DNA of 64,000 bases from Botrytis cinerea B05.10 (Eukaryota; Ascomycota; Leotiomycetes; Helotiales; Sclerotiniaceae): positions 317,501 to 381,500 of the forward strand of contig NC_037313.1 of NCBI RefSeq assembly GCF_000143535.2, read 5' to 3'. Shown here in pieces: positions 22,113 through 32,005 of this stretch (position 1 is the stretch's first letter; each line of letters starts with the position of its first letter). The translations under genes were made by a program, and so were the position numbers. Under the pieces are notes generated by a model. The model worked only from the letters and a program-made list of their open reading frames with translations, searched no databases and had not been told where the DNA came from.

Positions 22113-23696
22113 TCATCTCCGATCCCACTTTTGATTTCGGCTCAAGGGCTGATATATGCACCATAATAGCATGATCACCAGAGTTAATGGAACTGTCACT
22201 ACCCAGTAAATCCAAAACTTATCTGACACCACCCAGCGTTGTGGTTCTGTAGTGTTTCCCGGAGAAAAATTGAAAAAGCTGGTACTGAATATTGCCTATA
22301 TCCAGTTAGCCTTTGTCAGTCCTACCCTGGCCAGATGATAACCAACACAAATAAAGGTTCCGGGTAGGAAGAGAAGCCCTAAGACTGCGATAGTTCTCAT
22401 AGAGAAACTATCCACCTGCATTTCTTTCGACAAGCGTACGGAGATACGACTATCATATTCAGCTACAATATTAAAGGCCTGTTCGCCTGTTAGATAGAAC
22501 TTATTATTGGGAGGATAGTTCGTTAACCAAATTGATTTCATTACGAAGCCTGTCTTCAAGAGCCTTTGATCTTAAATGAAGAGATTTGAAAATGGTGTTT
22601 TGGAATCGTAGATCTCTCATCGTCTGTTTAGATATCGTTCTGATCGATTTCGGTAATGCGGGATTGTTGTCGAAGAAAAGCTCGTGCTCTCGAATGATAG
22701 CCGTCAGTGTTTCAAGTGTCATTTCTAACATCTCGGATGTATGTATGGCATGCCTTGCAAGCTCGTGCATTCGATCATAATCTGGTTGAGGATCTTCTTT
22801 TGATACCCGGTTCTTTATATTGTTAGATATTTTATTAATCCTAAGTTTATACATACATACCTTCTCTAGATCTCTAACAAGATCACGCGATGACCATAAA
22901 GCAAAATCAAATAACTTTGTTATCTCCCATAGTAATAAAACGTGAATGGAATACATATCTCGCATTTCCAGATGAGTCGAAGAATTAATTAAAGAAGCAA
23001 TCAAGGTATTTTGAAAAGGAGGTGGTAGATCAAAGCAGAGAACAACAAGCTTATTGGAAGGCAACCAGGAGGTCAGGAAAGTAAATTTGTGCCATGTATA
23101 TAGAATGCCATTGCTTTTGCAGCTGCTTGACCCAGTATTTGGCTGCTTAATCAGAACCCGGAAGAGTGTGGCTGGAATCAACCTCAGTTCTCTCGTCTTA
23201 AACAAATAGGGGTGACTTACTATAAGCTTCTAACACGTCATCAACACTCCTGCTTTCTTGACATCTGAAAAAGCCACTTGCTTCTTGAGATACAGAATCC
23301 CAAAAGGAGTCTGGGATTATAAATCGATCCGAAAGCTGCTTATCTAGCTTGAGGTGGATCAAACTCTTCTCAGAAGGTAGGAAACTGTTTTTGTTCAATA
23401 TGGTGAGGCGTGGGTGGATGTATTGACCAGTACTAACACTATCATGGCTTCAGGCAATGTCTCGAGAAAGAGAGAGAAAAACAGTTAGCATTCGCAATCT
23501 GTCTTGGATAGAGAATATTCTCGACCTACTTTATTGCATAGATCGTGAATTGAGATATGCCCTGTAGATCTACGCTCAAGATCTTTCACTATTAGAAATG
23601 AATCGAGAGGAAATAATTCCGATTACCTTGTCTGATACAATTGTAACTAGGTCCGGAATGATTATCACCCTTTGGTATAGCAGTGTTGTTTGGCAT
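22113..23696 (-). CDS. CorA-like Mg2+ transporter family protein (multi-exon)
   Basis: C-terminal exons read SKALEDRLRNEINL, AFNIVAEYDSRISVRLSKEMQ, then TM1 with IAVLGLLFLPGTFI joined across intron 22296..22346 to FSTSFFNFSPG, and TM2 WIYWVVTVPLTLVIML, ending at TGA 22113. Other introns are 22479..22527, one near 22796-22860, and 23172..23220. This is the fungal CorA-like fold: a long soluble helical N-domain and two terminal helices. The GMN signature of true CorA channels is absent, so Mg2+ transport is not certain. A likely first exon starts MPNNTAIPKGDNH at 23696, but the exons between 23402 and 23650 do not join cleanly, so the 5' part is unresolved. No clear disabling mutation is seen. 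Confidence 0.65.
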
Positions 23697-23929
23697 TTTC
23701 AAAGATGTCTTCGCGTTAGGATCCTGTCGTTAAAGAATTAATGCTATCTTGAGAAATATTCAGTGTTGAATGATGTTGTTTTTCCTTGCTGCGGGGTCAT
23801 ATCTATGTGATGTGGCATAATCCGTGTAGTATCGTTAAGCGCTTGAACGCTGACTCATTAAGCTGCAATGTAACCTCAACTGCATCACCTGCGGCTGCGC
23901 TCTCTACCAAGCAATAATCTTTATAATAG

Positions 23930-24030
23930 CCTATGTCTAAGTACGCGGTTTGGGTATCGGAATTCTGCCGAATTAGTCGCGGTTTTATGCAGCCTTGACC
24001 GCCTAGCCCTTGCGTTAGTGGTGGCTGTGT
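23930..24030 (+). repeat. Dispersed repeat family C, copy 1 (partial)
   Basis: The segment GTCGCGGTTTTATGCAGCC...GACCGCCTAGCCCTTGCG resembles 30245-30300, 37115-37200 and 41505-41580. The flanks in 23697-24370 hold no recognisable gene. Confidence 0.55.
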
Positions 24031-24371
24031 TTGAGCCCCCGCATCCTTCATAGATGAGGAATCCCGAATTTAAATCCTCGTTTCCTAGTTCTGCATTCTT
24101 TACGATCTTCTCGACAACGATACCTTTCCGACCCTGCTTTCACATTCTTGCTTCCACGATCCTATTGCCCACAATCCTAACACTACAATTGGTGATATTA
24201 ATGATTAACTACACAGAAAGGATTAGATATAATGATTATGTGAACATCAATTATGGGTCCCAAAGAAAGGGTTGCGCAAGATGGAACTATCATCCTTTTT
24301 TCTATCGAGTTATGAATGAGTCTGGTGTCAATCTTACTAAAATATATTGTTGTCATCCACTATCCGCCAGC

Positions 24372-25240
24372 CAGCTTTATTAAAACCCCAAAAATTCGTT
24401 CAACAGCATTGCGAGCACTAGAATGTCGAAGATTAAATAACTCTTCCTTATTTTTGGGTCGCAATTGTAAGGTATTCTGCTCTCGAAGATGATAACGAAC
24501 TTCACAGTAAGGTATTAAAAATGGCCAACGATTAGTATACCCCGCATCTGCAAGATAAAATTTCCCAGGTGGTACGGAAAATGCTCATTTGTTCATGACA
24601 TCTTCTAATACTCGTGTACCATGAGCACTACCTTCCCATCCAGGAAAGATACAAAAGAATTGAAGATCGAATATACATACACCAAATACATTTTGAGTGA
24701 GAGTACCTTTTCGATTGCGGAATGGTACAGCATCCTTGATCTTTAAATAAGCATAAATGTGAGTACCATTCAATGCTCCAATACAATTTCCAAATCATGG
24801 AAAGTATTTCTTATTATTGATAATCCTATTATGACCAGGAAAATAATCCGGATTTTCAGGAAGCTTGACCTCGTGAATATGAGGAGTAAGCATAGCATAA
24901 AGAGTTTGATGAAACAGCTAGCAATAGTAGCTTTGGATCGATCAAAAAGCTCTTGTGAATCTGCAAAACTAGTTTTTTTGGTAACAACAAATATAAATAT
25001 TGCTAATTTCTCTTCGATTATGACTCCTTGCGAGGACTTCAATTTGATATATTCGAAACAAAAATCACAAAGTTTGAAAAACGTATCTCGAAGCATTCGA
25101 AAATTGTTAAACAGACGTTGATCAAGATTTTGTTCGAGTATTTCATTCAAACGTCTTCCTTTATATATTTTGGCTCCCTTTTTCTTTGTATAACTATCCA
25201 TACATAGGTTCTTTGAGACAATATTTCTGATCATATTCAT
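24372..25240 (-). pseudogene. PIF/Harbinger (HARBI1-like) DDE transposase remnant
   Basis: Minus-strand reading gives an N-terminal helical domain (MIRNIVSKNLCMDS to SQELFDRSKATIASCF). A frame change follows, then the DDE core: ALNGTHIYAYLKIKDA, FRNRKGTLTQNVFGVC, FCIFPGWEGSAHGTRVL. A TGA stop at about 24583-24585 comes next, then KFYLADAGYTNRWPFLIPY and LRHSSARNAVERIFGV. The first catalytic Asp (usually LDGTH) is Asn here, a G-to-A change. The 3' end stops after IFGV. Frameshift, stop and lost Asp make it inactive. No terminal repeats were found. Confidence 0.8.
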
Positions 25241-25549
25241 TCCAGAAAGTTAAAGATATCATTCGAGAACATGTTCGATAGAGAGCAGTCTGATGTAAAT
25301 TATGCTTACGCCAAACACGCTTTGTTCGACTTTTGAGTGATATGGGTGGATTTGAAATAGGCATTTTGATGGCGACAGTGAGGTGTAGCGACGACGAGGT
25401 ATGCTGTTAACGTATCGATGTTTTGTTAAGAAAATTATTTGAGGTGTCAACGTTTATTGATTACAGATAACATCCAAGCGGTGGAGGGGTAAATTAAAAA
25501 ATCACGCGAAAATGTCAAAAGAAAAATCGATCCGAACGAGCCCTTATAC

Positions 25550-26050
25550 TATTCCTACACCCGCCCCTCTTCCTTCTTCCCCCAATCTCTCAAATCCAAA
25601 CCCAAATCCAAACCCAAACCCATGTCCCCAATTCATCTCACCCCCACGCCTCCAGCCTTCCCCACATCCCCAACCCTTCCCCCACCTCTAAATTGCCGAT
25701 CTCGACACACCTAATATACTAGAAAATTATGATAAAACCTAGGGCATTTTCCACTTCCTCTCTTTCTTTCTGCATTTTCATGCAATCTTTTCTCTTCTCT
25801 TTGTCTCGCCTCATTTTAACACTAACAATTCAATTGAAAACAGCGCAATAAATTACCCGCACTTCCGTTGTCCCTATTTCCTGTCCAAGTTGTGGTATCA
25901 ATTACAGATTATTCCCAATCTATAACCATCACTTGATCTCCGCCATCAATACCAATATCGTGAGATAGTGTTTATTAATCATCAATTCTCGACAAGTAAG
26001 ATCACATCGAATTCAAAGAAATTACTAACAATAAGTAAAGATTTAAGTAT
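25550..26050 (+). promoter_or_regulatory. Orphan promoter/5' UTR-like segment
   Basis: A C-rich stretch with CCCAAACCCAAATCC-type motifs (25555-25690) leads into CT-rich DNA (25750-25810) and then a sequence resembling a fungal 5' leader ending TCGACAAGTAAG. No coding sequence follows; instead the 3' end of the opposing NACHT-WD40 gene is reached. It may be the severed promoter of a lost gene. Inference only. Confidence 0.3.
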
Positions 26051-26338
26051 GTTCGAACAAGGTCAGATTTTATACTTTGTTTATTGACATGAACCACGAT
26101 CAATTCCGCGCTATTGCTTGAAATTGAGTCGACCTGAAAAAGAATTATTTGTATTTCTTTATAATAAGATATTATTATATGTTTGTGGTAGAATATACTA
26201 GAATCAAAGTGACAGATACACAGTCTATATAATCACAGGCCTCCCGCAATCTCTCTATTAGAGAGAGAAAAAGATAAAAGAAGATTATATAAAAATACAG
26301 AAGTAATGAGAACTTTGTAGATATACTGAGACTCGTTT

Positions 26339-29300
26339 TTATGTAGATAATATATGATTTCCATACTCAAGCTTTAGAAAGAAAATTCTACCAGATGAAC
26401 TCCCTATAACTATAATTTCCTTATGAAAAGATGTACTAGATGGCCGATAATTTGGAGGTAGCCAAAGAATATTTTGCATGCCTTTGTCTACCTCCTCAGC
26501 TATCCAATTGTTCGATATAGAGTATTGTTCAAAGACGGAGGATGCCTCTAAGCTCGAACGACCCTCGAGCGCTTGAAGCGATTTTCCCGTTGCTGTATCC
26601 CAGAGCCGAATCGTTTTATCGCCAGAGCCTGAAGCTACTATCTTGCCGTCCTGTGAGAAGGCTACTGATGAAACGTCGCTCGAATGACCCTCGAGCGTTT
26701 GAAGCGATTCGCCCGTTGCTGTATCCCAGAGCCGGATCGTTTGATCGACAGAGCCTGAAGCTATTATCTTGCCGTCCTGTGAGAAGGCTACTGATGAAAC
26801 GTAGCTCGAATGACCCTCGAGTGTTTGGAGAGCAGCACTCCAATTTGATTGTATCCTTGATATTTTATAAATCCAACTTGGGATACAATCTTGAAATGTT
26901 TTTCGGATGATACTCTTCTCTGGAGCAAAGAAAAGGCCTGAGCAATATATTTGAAGAGGAGCTTGTTCAATCCCTATTCGGCTGTGAAGAATGAATCGTT
27001 TAGCATCATGTACAAAAGTATGTAATTGAGACTCTTGAGTAACCTATACGAGTCAGTCGATTCCTCAAGAATATTTCCCAATACATTTAACTTACTGTGA
27101 TACAAGATTCCAAGCTGGTTATTGCGAGGACAGCTTCTGAAATCTTTCCCATCCAACAAAGAGCTTCTAGCCAATGGAGAAAGTGCTTGTTAAGGAACTC
27201 GTGTATTTCATTCCCGCTACCGTTATACCCACTTTTCTCGAGATGATATACCCAGTAGCGACAGGCATATTGAACATGAGCTGGCAAACACCTATCAATC
27301 TCAGACTTCTCAACCTGATCTCGCAGCACTCCAGGTTTTGCGACATCACACAAGTCTTTCTTTAGACATCCAGACATAGACATCACTTGAATACACTTGG
27401 TGGCTATTCTTCCATGTGATTCTGCCTCATCCACATGGAATCGGCTAGGAGTTTTTTCTTCCTTATCAAGAAGAAAGTCACGAAACGAAAGGTGAAGAAT
27501 TTTCACTGGAGCATCTGCTTTACTAGGGATGTGAAGAACCGAGTGCAGAAGTTCCAATTGCTTGTTCACATACACCTCTTCAACATCGAGGAGGTTAGAG
27601 AGTGTACGAATGGATAGTGGATCAGCAAGGTTGATGATCGTCCCAACTACCTCTTTAAATCCTTCAATAAGGAAGTTCTTCTCTTCTTCCTCATCTTCGT
27701 CTTCATCTTCATCTTCATCTTCTTGACTAATCAGTATTTGATCTAAGATTGGTTGATAGATTTTGCCATATCTTGACTTAAACTTTCTCTCACCACTGAG
27801 GATGATGTTGAGACCCTTCTGTATGTCTCTTTGACGTATAATGAAACGGCATGCTGTGGCTGCAATAATGAATAAGGGGGCAGCCATTTTAACTAGACTG
27901 TTGAATTTTTCTTCCTCGGGCCAGTTCATTCTTATCTGATTAAGTTCGTGCTTGAGATAAATAGATATGTCTCGCTCGATTACCTCATTTGGAATTTCGT
28001 GGAGTGCAACACCTTTTAATGCTTTCCTGGAAATCTTCTCAAAGCCTAGCCGGATTAGAAGTTCTGGTCTGCTAGTTATAAAGACCCTTAAAGTTATCTT
28101 TTGAGTAGTCGTTGATAAATTGTCGAATTGTTTCAGAAGCTCGAAGATTTTCCGAATATCATCGTCCTTCTCGCATTCGTCGAGCGCGTCAATGACCACA
28201 ACCATTCTAGAACTCTGCGAGAAAGTTGAAATCGGGTCAAAGATTAAGTTCTTGAATTGTTTTGGTAGGTTTGCATTCAAAACATTAGGATCATGGCTGA
28301 TTGATTGTGCAACAGACTGTGCTATTTCCGGCATCTTGATTGCTAGGGAATGAGCGATAGTGGTAACGAATTTCTTAGCGTTTTTACGATCATCTTGAGT
28401 TCGCTTGAAGAAAAAAGTGGCGCCTAACAATCCTTTATCGTCAAGACATTGAGAAACGGTGCGTGAAATGGTAGATTTGCCTGTACCAGCAATACCTTGC
28501 AGCCAGAATATGCATTTTCCATCAGGATCATCGGCCCAATCCAAAATTTGTTGCTGCAATTCAATTCGTGTGCCAGGGAGACATTTGGATTCTTTTTGAT
28601 CTTCATATGAATCAAATGCAGCGCCTTCAGCGATTGGTAGCCTGTTTAGGTCTATCTTCTCTGAAATCAACTCAATACATCCTTGAATATCTTGCAATTT
28701 GTCCAGCTTCTTGAGCGATTCGCGAATTTGGTCAAAGCTATGATTCATATTTTGTCGATCGTAATCACTAAGAATACGATCACAGCTCTCGGCGTCATGT
28801 TCTAACATTCCAATGAGTTTATCGCGGTCGGCCTCGAAATTCAGTATTTCCTCGTTTTGCCAAAAAGATTTCCACGTTCTCTTTATAGTAGGCATCTCAT
28901 ATATATAAATAGCTGAGATAAGGAACCTCAACAGAAGCACGTAAAGGTTGATCAAAGACTTTTCGAGATTCTCCAACGCTTTTGATGGCGGCAGACTCTG
29001 CCAATAATCCATATATACCTTCAATCGGTCCATTGTATCGAATGCAACCTTGAGTCCTATGAAGAGGCTACCCATAGTATGGCTGTCAGAGGTAACCACC
29101 TACGTAGCTGTCAATAACAATATAAGAACTTATTGGACCAAAGAAAAATAAATAAGATCTTGCTATACCTGGAGTAGAAGACGGATACCAGCCCATGGCA
29201 AGCCGACATGAATTGGGTCTACATTCGCAATTATATCACCAATTTGAGTAAGTCTTCCAAGCCGTGAGGTAACCTTCTCCACTACGTCTCGCAATACGAC

Positions 29301-29531
29301 ACGATGCTTTCCATATGAGAATTTCCATCTTTTATTTTCGCAAGTGCTTTGTTTCTCTTTGGCTAGTTTGTATACATCATCGAGAACTATATTAATATTG
29401 TTTGTTGAATTGTGTTGCTTGAGAATATCTTGATCTGGATTCTGAAGCCTCTTCACAGCCTGATCGAAAATGCTATTTGGAGAAAGCGAAGTTTTCGGAC
29501 CGCTCAAATGAGTATTATTTAAATTGGACAT
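26339..29531 (-). CDS. NACHT_N-NACHT-WD40 receptor with two WD units
   Basis: Three-exon model of 1023 aa. Exon 1 starts MSNLNNTHLSGPK (ATG 29531) and holds the NACHT_N region ending WAGIRLLLQ. Intron 29100..29168 follows. Exon 2 continues VVTSDSHTMG and contains the NACHT domain: P-loop GIAGTGKSTISRT, Walker [16 protein letters not shown], and a poly-Asp/Glu run. Intron 27044..27095 (GTAAGT donor) leads to exon 3, which encodes a linker, two near-identical 42-aa WD40 units (VSSVAFSQDGKI, SGDKTIRLWDTATG), and a divergent blade-like end, stopping at TAA 26339. All phases close. Fungal NACHT-WD40 proteins usually carry many WD units, so this array is unusually short. NWD-type proteins mediate vegetative incompatibility in Podospora; a similar role here is inferred. 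Confidence 0.8.
26570..26830 (-). repeat. Two 126-bp WD40 units
   Basis: Two consecutive copies differ at only a few bases (SVDQ versus SGDK, Y versus D in HSSxVSS, I versus V in GKIxASG). The tandem is visible on both strands. Confidence 0.9.
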
Positions 29532-30169
29532 GACAATGCTAGGTTTGAGAAGAACTTTTTTAATAGTGAGAAGACGTTCACCCACAGAATAATTGTCAGT
29601 GCCTGATCAGTACGAAGAAAACATACAAAATCTTTGACGGGCTTTACTTTACTACTATCAAATAAGGCTGAACAGAAACATGTGGAGCTGCACTATTGGC
29701 TGCCACAAGCCGCAGTATTTCTGATACTAGAACTACGTCTACGAATGTAGACACGATGTAGACATAGAAATATTATTTTTGTCGCCATATAATAAATTGA
29801 ACAATAGGTAATTATAGAACTGAGTACAAAAAGAAGTAGGAGCTATACTCGTCAGAAGATATGCCATTCATACTCAGTCGGGTTATAACGTTCTATCTCA
29901 CGTGATTAGAGATTTCGTATACAGTTTTACTCTACTACTCATAGGATCTGTACGATTTTCATATCATAATCAGAGAACTTATTTTTTTCTAAAACTTGTT
30001 GATATCACCCACCTCAAATTATGATGAGGCAGAGCCATGAATCCGACTCACATATGGATCACGTGTTAGATGAATTTTAAGCCTTGCTGTCACTGTGGGG
30101 TCAGGTTGCCACTTCTTCCAGAAAGTCTTGGCAACCTCGGATGTGGCTGAAATTCTTCTAGCCACATTT

Positions 30170-30500
30170 GAAAATGCGAGTACGATTGAGGCTTATTATA
30201 CCCTATGTCCGAGTACTGTGGTTTAGACTACTCAAAACAGCAGTTTTGGTCGCGGTTTCATGCGACCTCGACCGTTGGACAAGCCGCTCATCCCTTAAAT
30301 GTCTATTCTCTTGCAACCCTATAAAACTGTCGCCCATCAATCTTATAAACCCAAAAGATGATGAACCCAAAAGATGATAATCAAAAATGGGCTCTATCTT
30401 TTACTACACCACCAACCACCAGTACGATATTCTCTCTCTGCCCCCAGCATTAAAGTTCTTTTCACTTTAGCAATAACTATGAAATTCTTAATCACATGTC
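30170..30500 (+). repeat. Dispersed repeat family C, copy 2
   Basis: Shares with 41505-41740 the ordered blocks GTCGCGGTTT, GCCGCTC, AAAACTGTCGCCCATCAATC, GATAATCAAAAATGGGC, CGATATTCTCTCTCTGC and AAAGTTCTTTTCACTTTAG. Shorter similarity exists to 23930 and 37115. Confidence 0.65.
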
Positions 30501-30889
30501 TCAAAATGAAAGTTTTAGATTTGGAAGATGCTTATTTCCATTCATGTAAACCCCAACGCCGTATTCCCGGCTTATTTACGGACCAACTCAAAATCAAAAG
30601 TTCACCTGGCTACTCTTCTTTGACAACTTTAACACGTGATCATGACCACACAGTTCCAGCTTTCTTCGGTGTCATAGTATTTGTTACAGGGCGTACCGCA
30701 ACATTGACATTGGGCAATGAGCTGGGACATTTTTCAATAAACTAGGTTTCGGTGTGGCCTGGGGTATAGCGTAACAGATTGAAATGGGTGTTGCACAATG
30801 AACTCATTAGGATACACAGATTCATTGCTCAATATCCCAAGTTCATTGAGCAATGGATTATATTATATACATAAACAAGGTGTTTTCGA

Positions 30890-31010
30890 ATTCGTTACTT
30901 TTTGATTGTAAGATACCACCATTTTCCCATGATAAATCTTCTAAATCTAACCGTGTGCAAACGGGCCCTCAGCTTACCTAATATCCTATATGATTTTGTC
31001 AGGAATAGGC
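30890..31010 (+). repeat. Dispersed repeat family B, copy 1
   Basis: GAATTCGTTAC...CCACCATTTTCCCAT...AAATCTAACCGTGTG...CAGCTTACC aligns with 31245-31370 and 36740-36870, with mainly transition differences. Confidence 0.7.
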
Positions 31011-31204
31011 AGCAGGTTACACATATGAGTTCGATGACCCCACGATATATTGTCGTATCGCAGTACAAGAATGCTCTCTGCCTTGAATCCGATTTCCCCT
31101 ACCCACGTCAGGTGAAATGATATAAAGAACCTATTTTTTACGACTTTACTAAAAACACAGCAAAATTATCTCAAACTGTTTTCGCTCCTTCTAATCTGAT
31201 TCGT

Positions 31205-31370
31205 AAGAGCCCTTTTATATGCGCAATCTGGTACACTAACAGAGTAACTTCGAATTCGTTACTCTGAGATTGCAACACTACCATTTTCTCATAGTAAATC
31301 TCTTAATAAATCTGACCGTGCGTGAATAGACTCAAAGCTTATATGTTGACCAATGTGATTTTCACGAAAT
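31205..31370 (+). repeat. Dispersed repeat family B, copy 2
   Basis: Includes a 5' block TTTTATATGCGCAATCTGG then TACACTAACAGAG that is shared with 36711-36740 but not visible in copy 1. Confidence 0.75.
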
Positions 31371-31374
31371 GGTG

Positions 31375-31625
31375 ATTCGGTCAATTGATTTGGTCCATTT
31401 GGTCAATTTACAGTAAATCGATCAAATGAACCAATTCGATCAATTTTTGGTGAATTCGATGGATTTGGTGAATCTGATGAATCTGATGAATCTGGTGAAA
31501 TAAACGAAAGTGGTGAGAGTGGTGATTTTTATCAATTTGGTGGATATGGTGTATTTGGTCAATTAAATCTAACTGACCGAAATGAATTGACCAAATCCAC
31601 CATATTCACCAAACACATCAAAGCC
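31375..31625 (+). repeat. GGTCAATT-rich tract with hairpin
   Basis: Repeated TTTGGTCAATT and GGTGAAT words. A long palindrome at about 31538-31610 has arms carrying TATGGTGTATTTGGTCAATT and its near-complement. The same vocabulary makes the minisatellite at 63240-63495. Confidence 0.75.
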
Positions 31626-32005
31626 ATCAAATTGACTATAAATCACTTTGGAAATAAAATTTTGAAAGAAATAATATATATATGTAGGAAATAGAATGCA
31701 ATTGAATAAATTGAATTTGAAATCCTATATGAAATTGATAAAACTGATGAAATTGTAGTGTAGTGGGTGACCAAGGGCTGTTTACGATATGAGTCAGTTG
31801 ATTGTAGAATAGCCTCATATTCCCAAAACTACACTACACCCTAGGACACACCGAAACCTAGTTTATTAAGCAATGAGCTAAACTCATTGTGTAATGTGAA
31901 TGTTGCGGTATGTCCTATAACATATTTATCGTAATGAACGTTGACTCTGTATTTTGGTCAAAAAGGAAGGGTCTCGGATGTGGAAATGTAAGGTACTAAG
32001 AAGCT

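Larger units (their letters stand above)
30683..31923. mobile_element. Element bounded by about 90-bp inverted repeats
   Basis: 30683-30773 (CAGGGCGTACCGCAACATT...AATAAACTAGGTTTCGGTGTG) reappears inverted at 31836-31923. The interior has no ORF of note. It contains two copies of repeat family B and a GGTCAATT-rich tract with a hairpin. It looks like a non-autonomous, decayed DNA transposon or nested insertions. Confidence 0.65.

Noticed and set aside
25555..25690. C-rich repeats (CCCAAACCCAAATCC) as telomere-like repeats
   Set aside because: Units are irregular, not TTAGGG/CCCTAA, and the run is short and internal.
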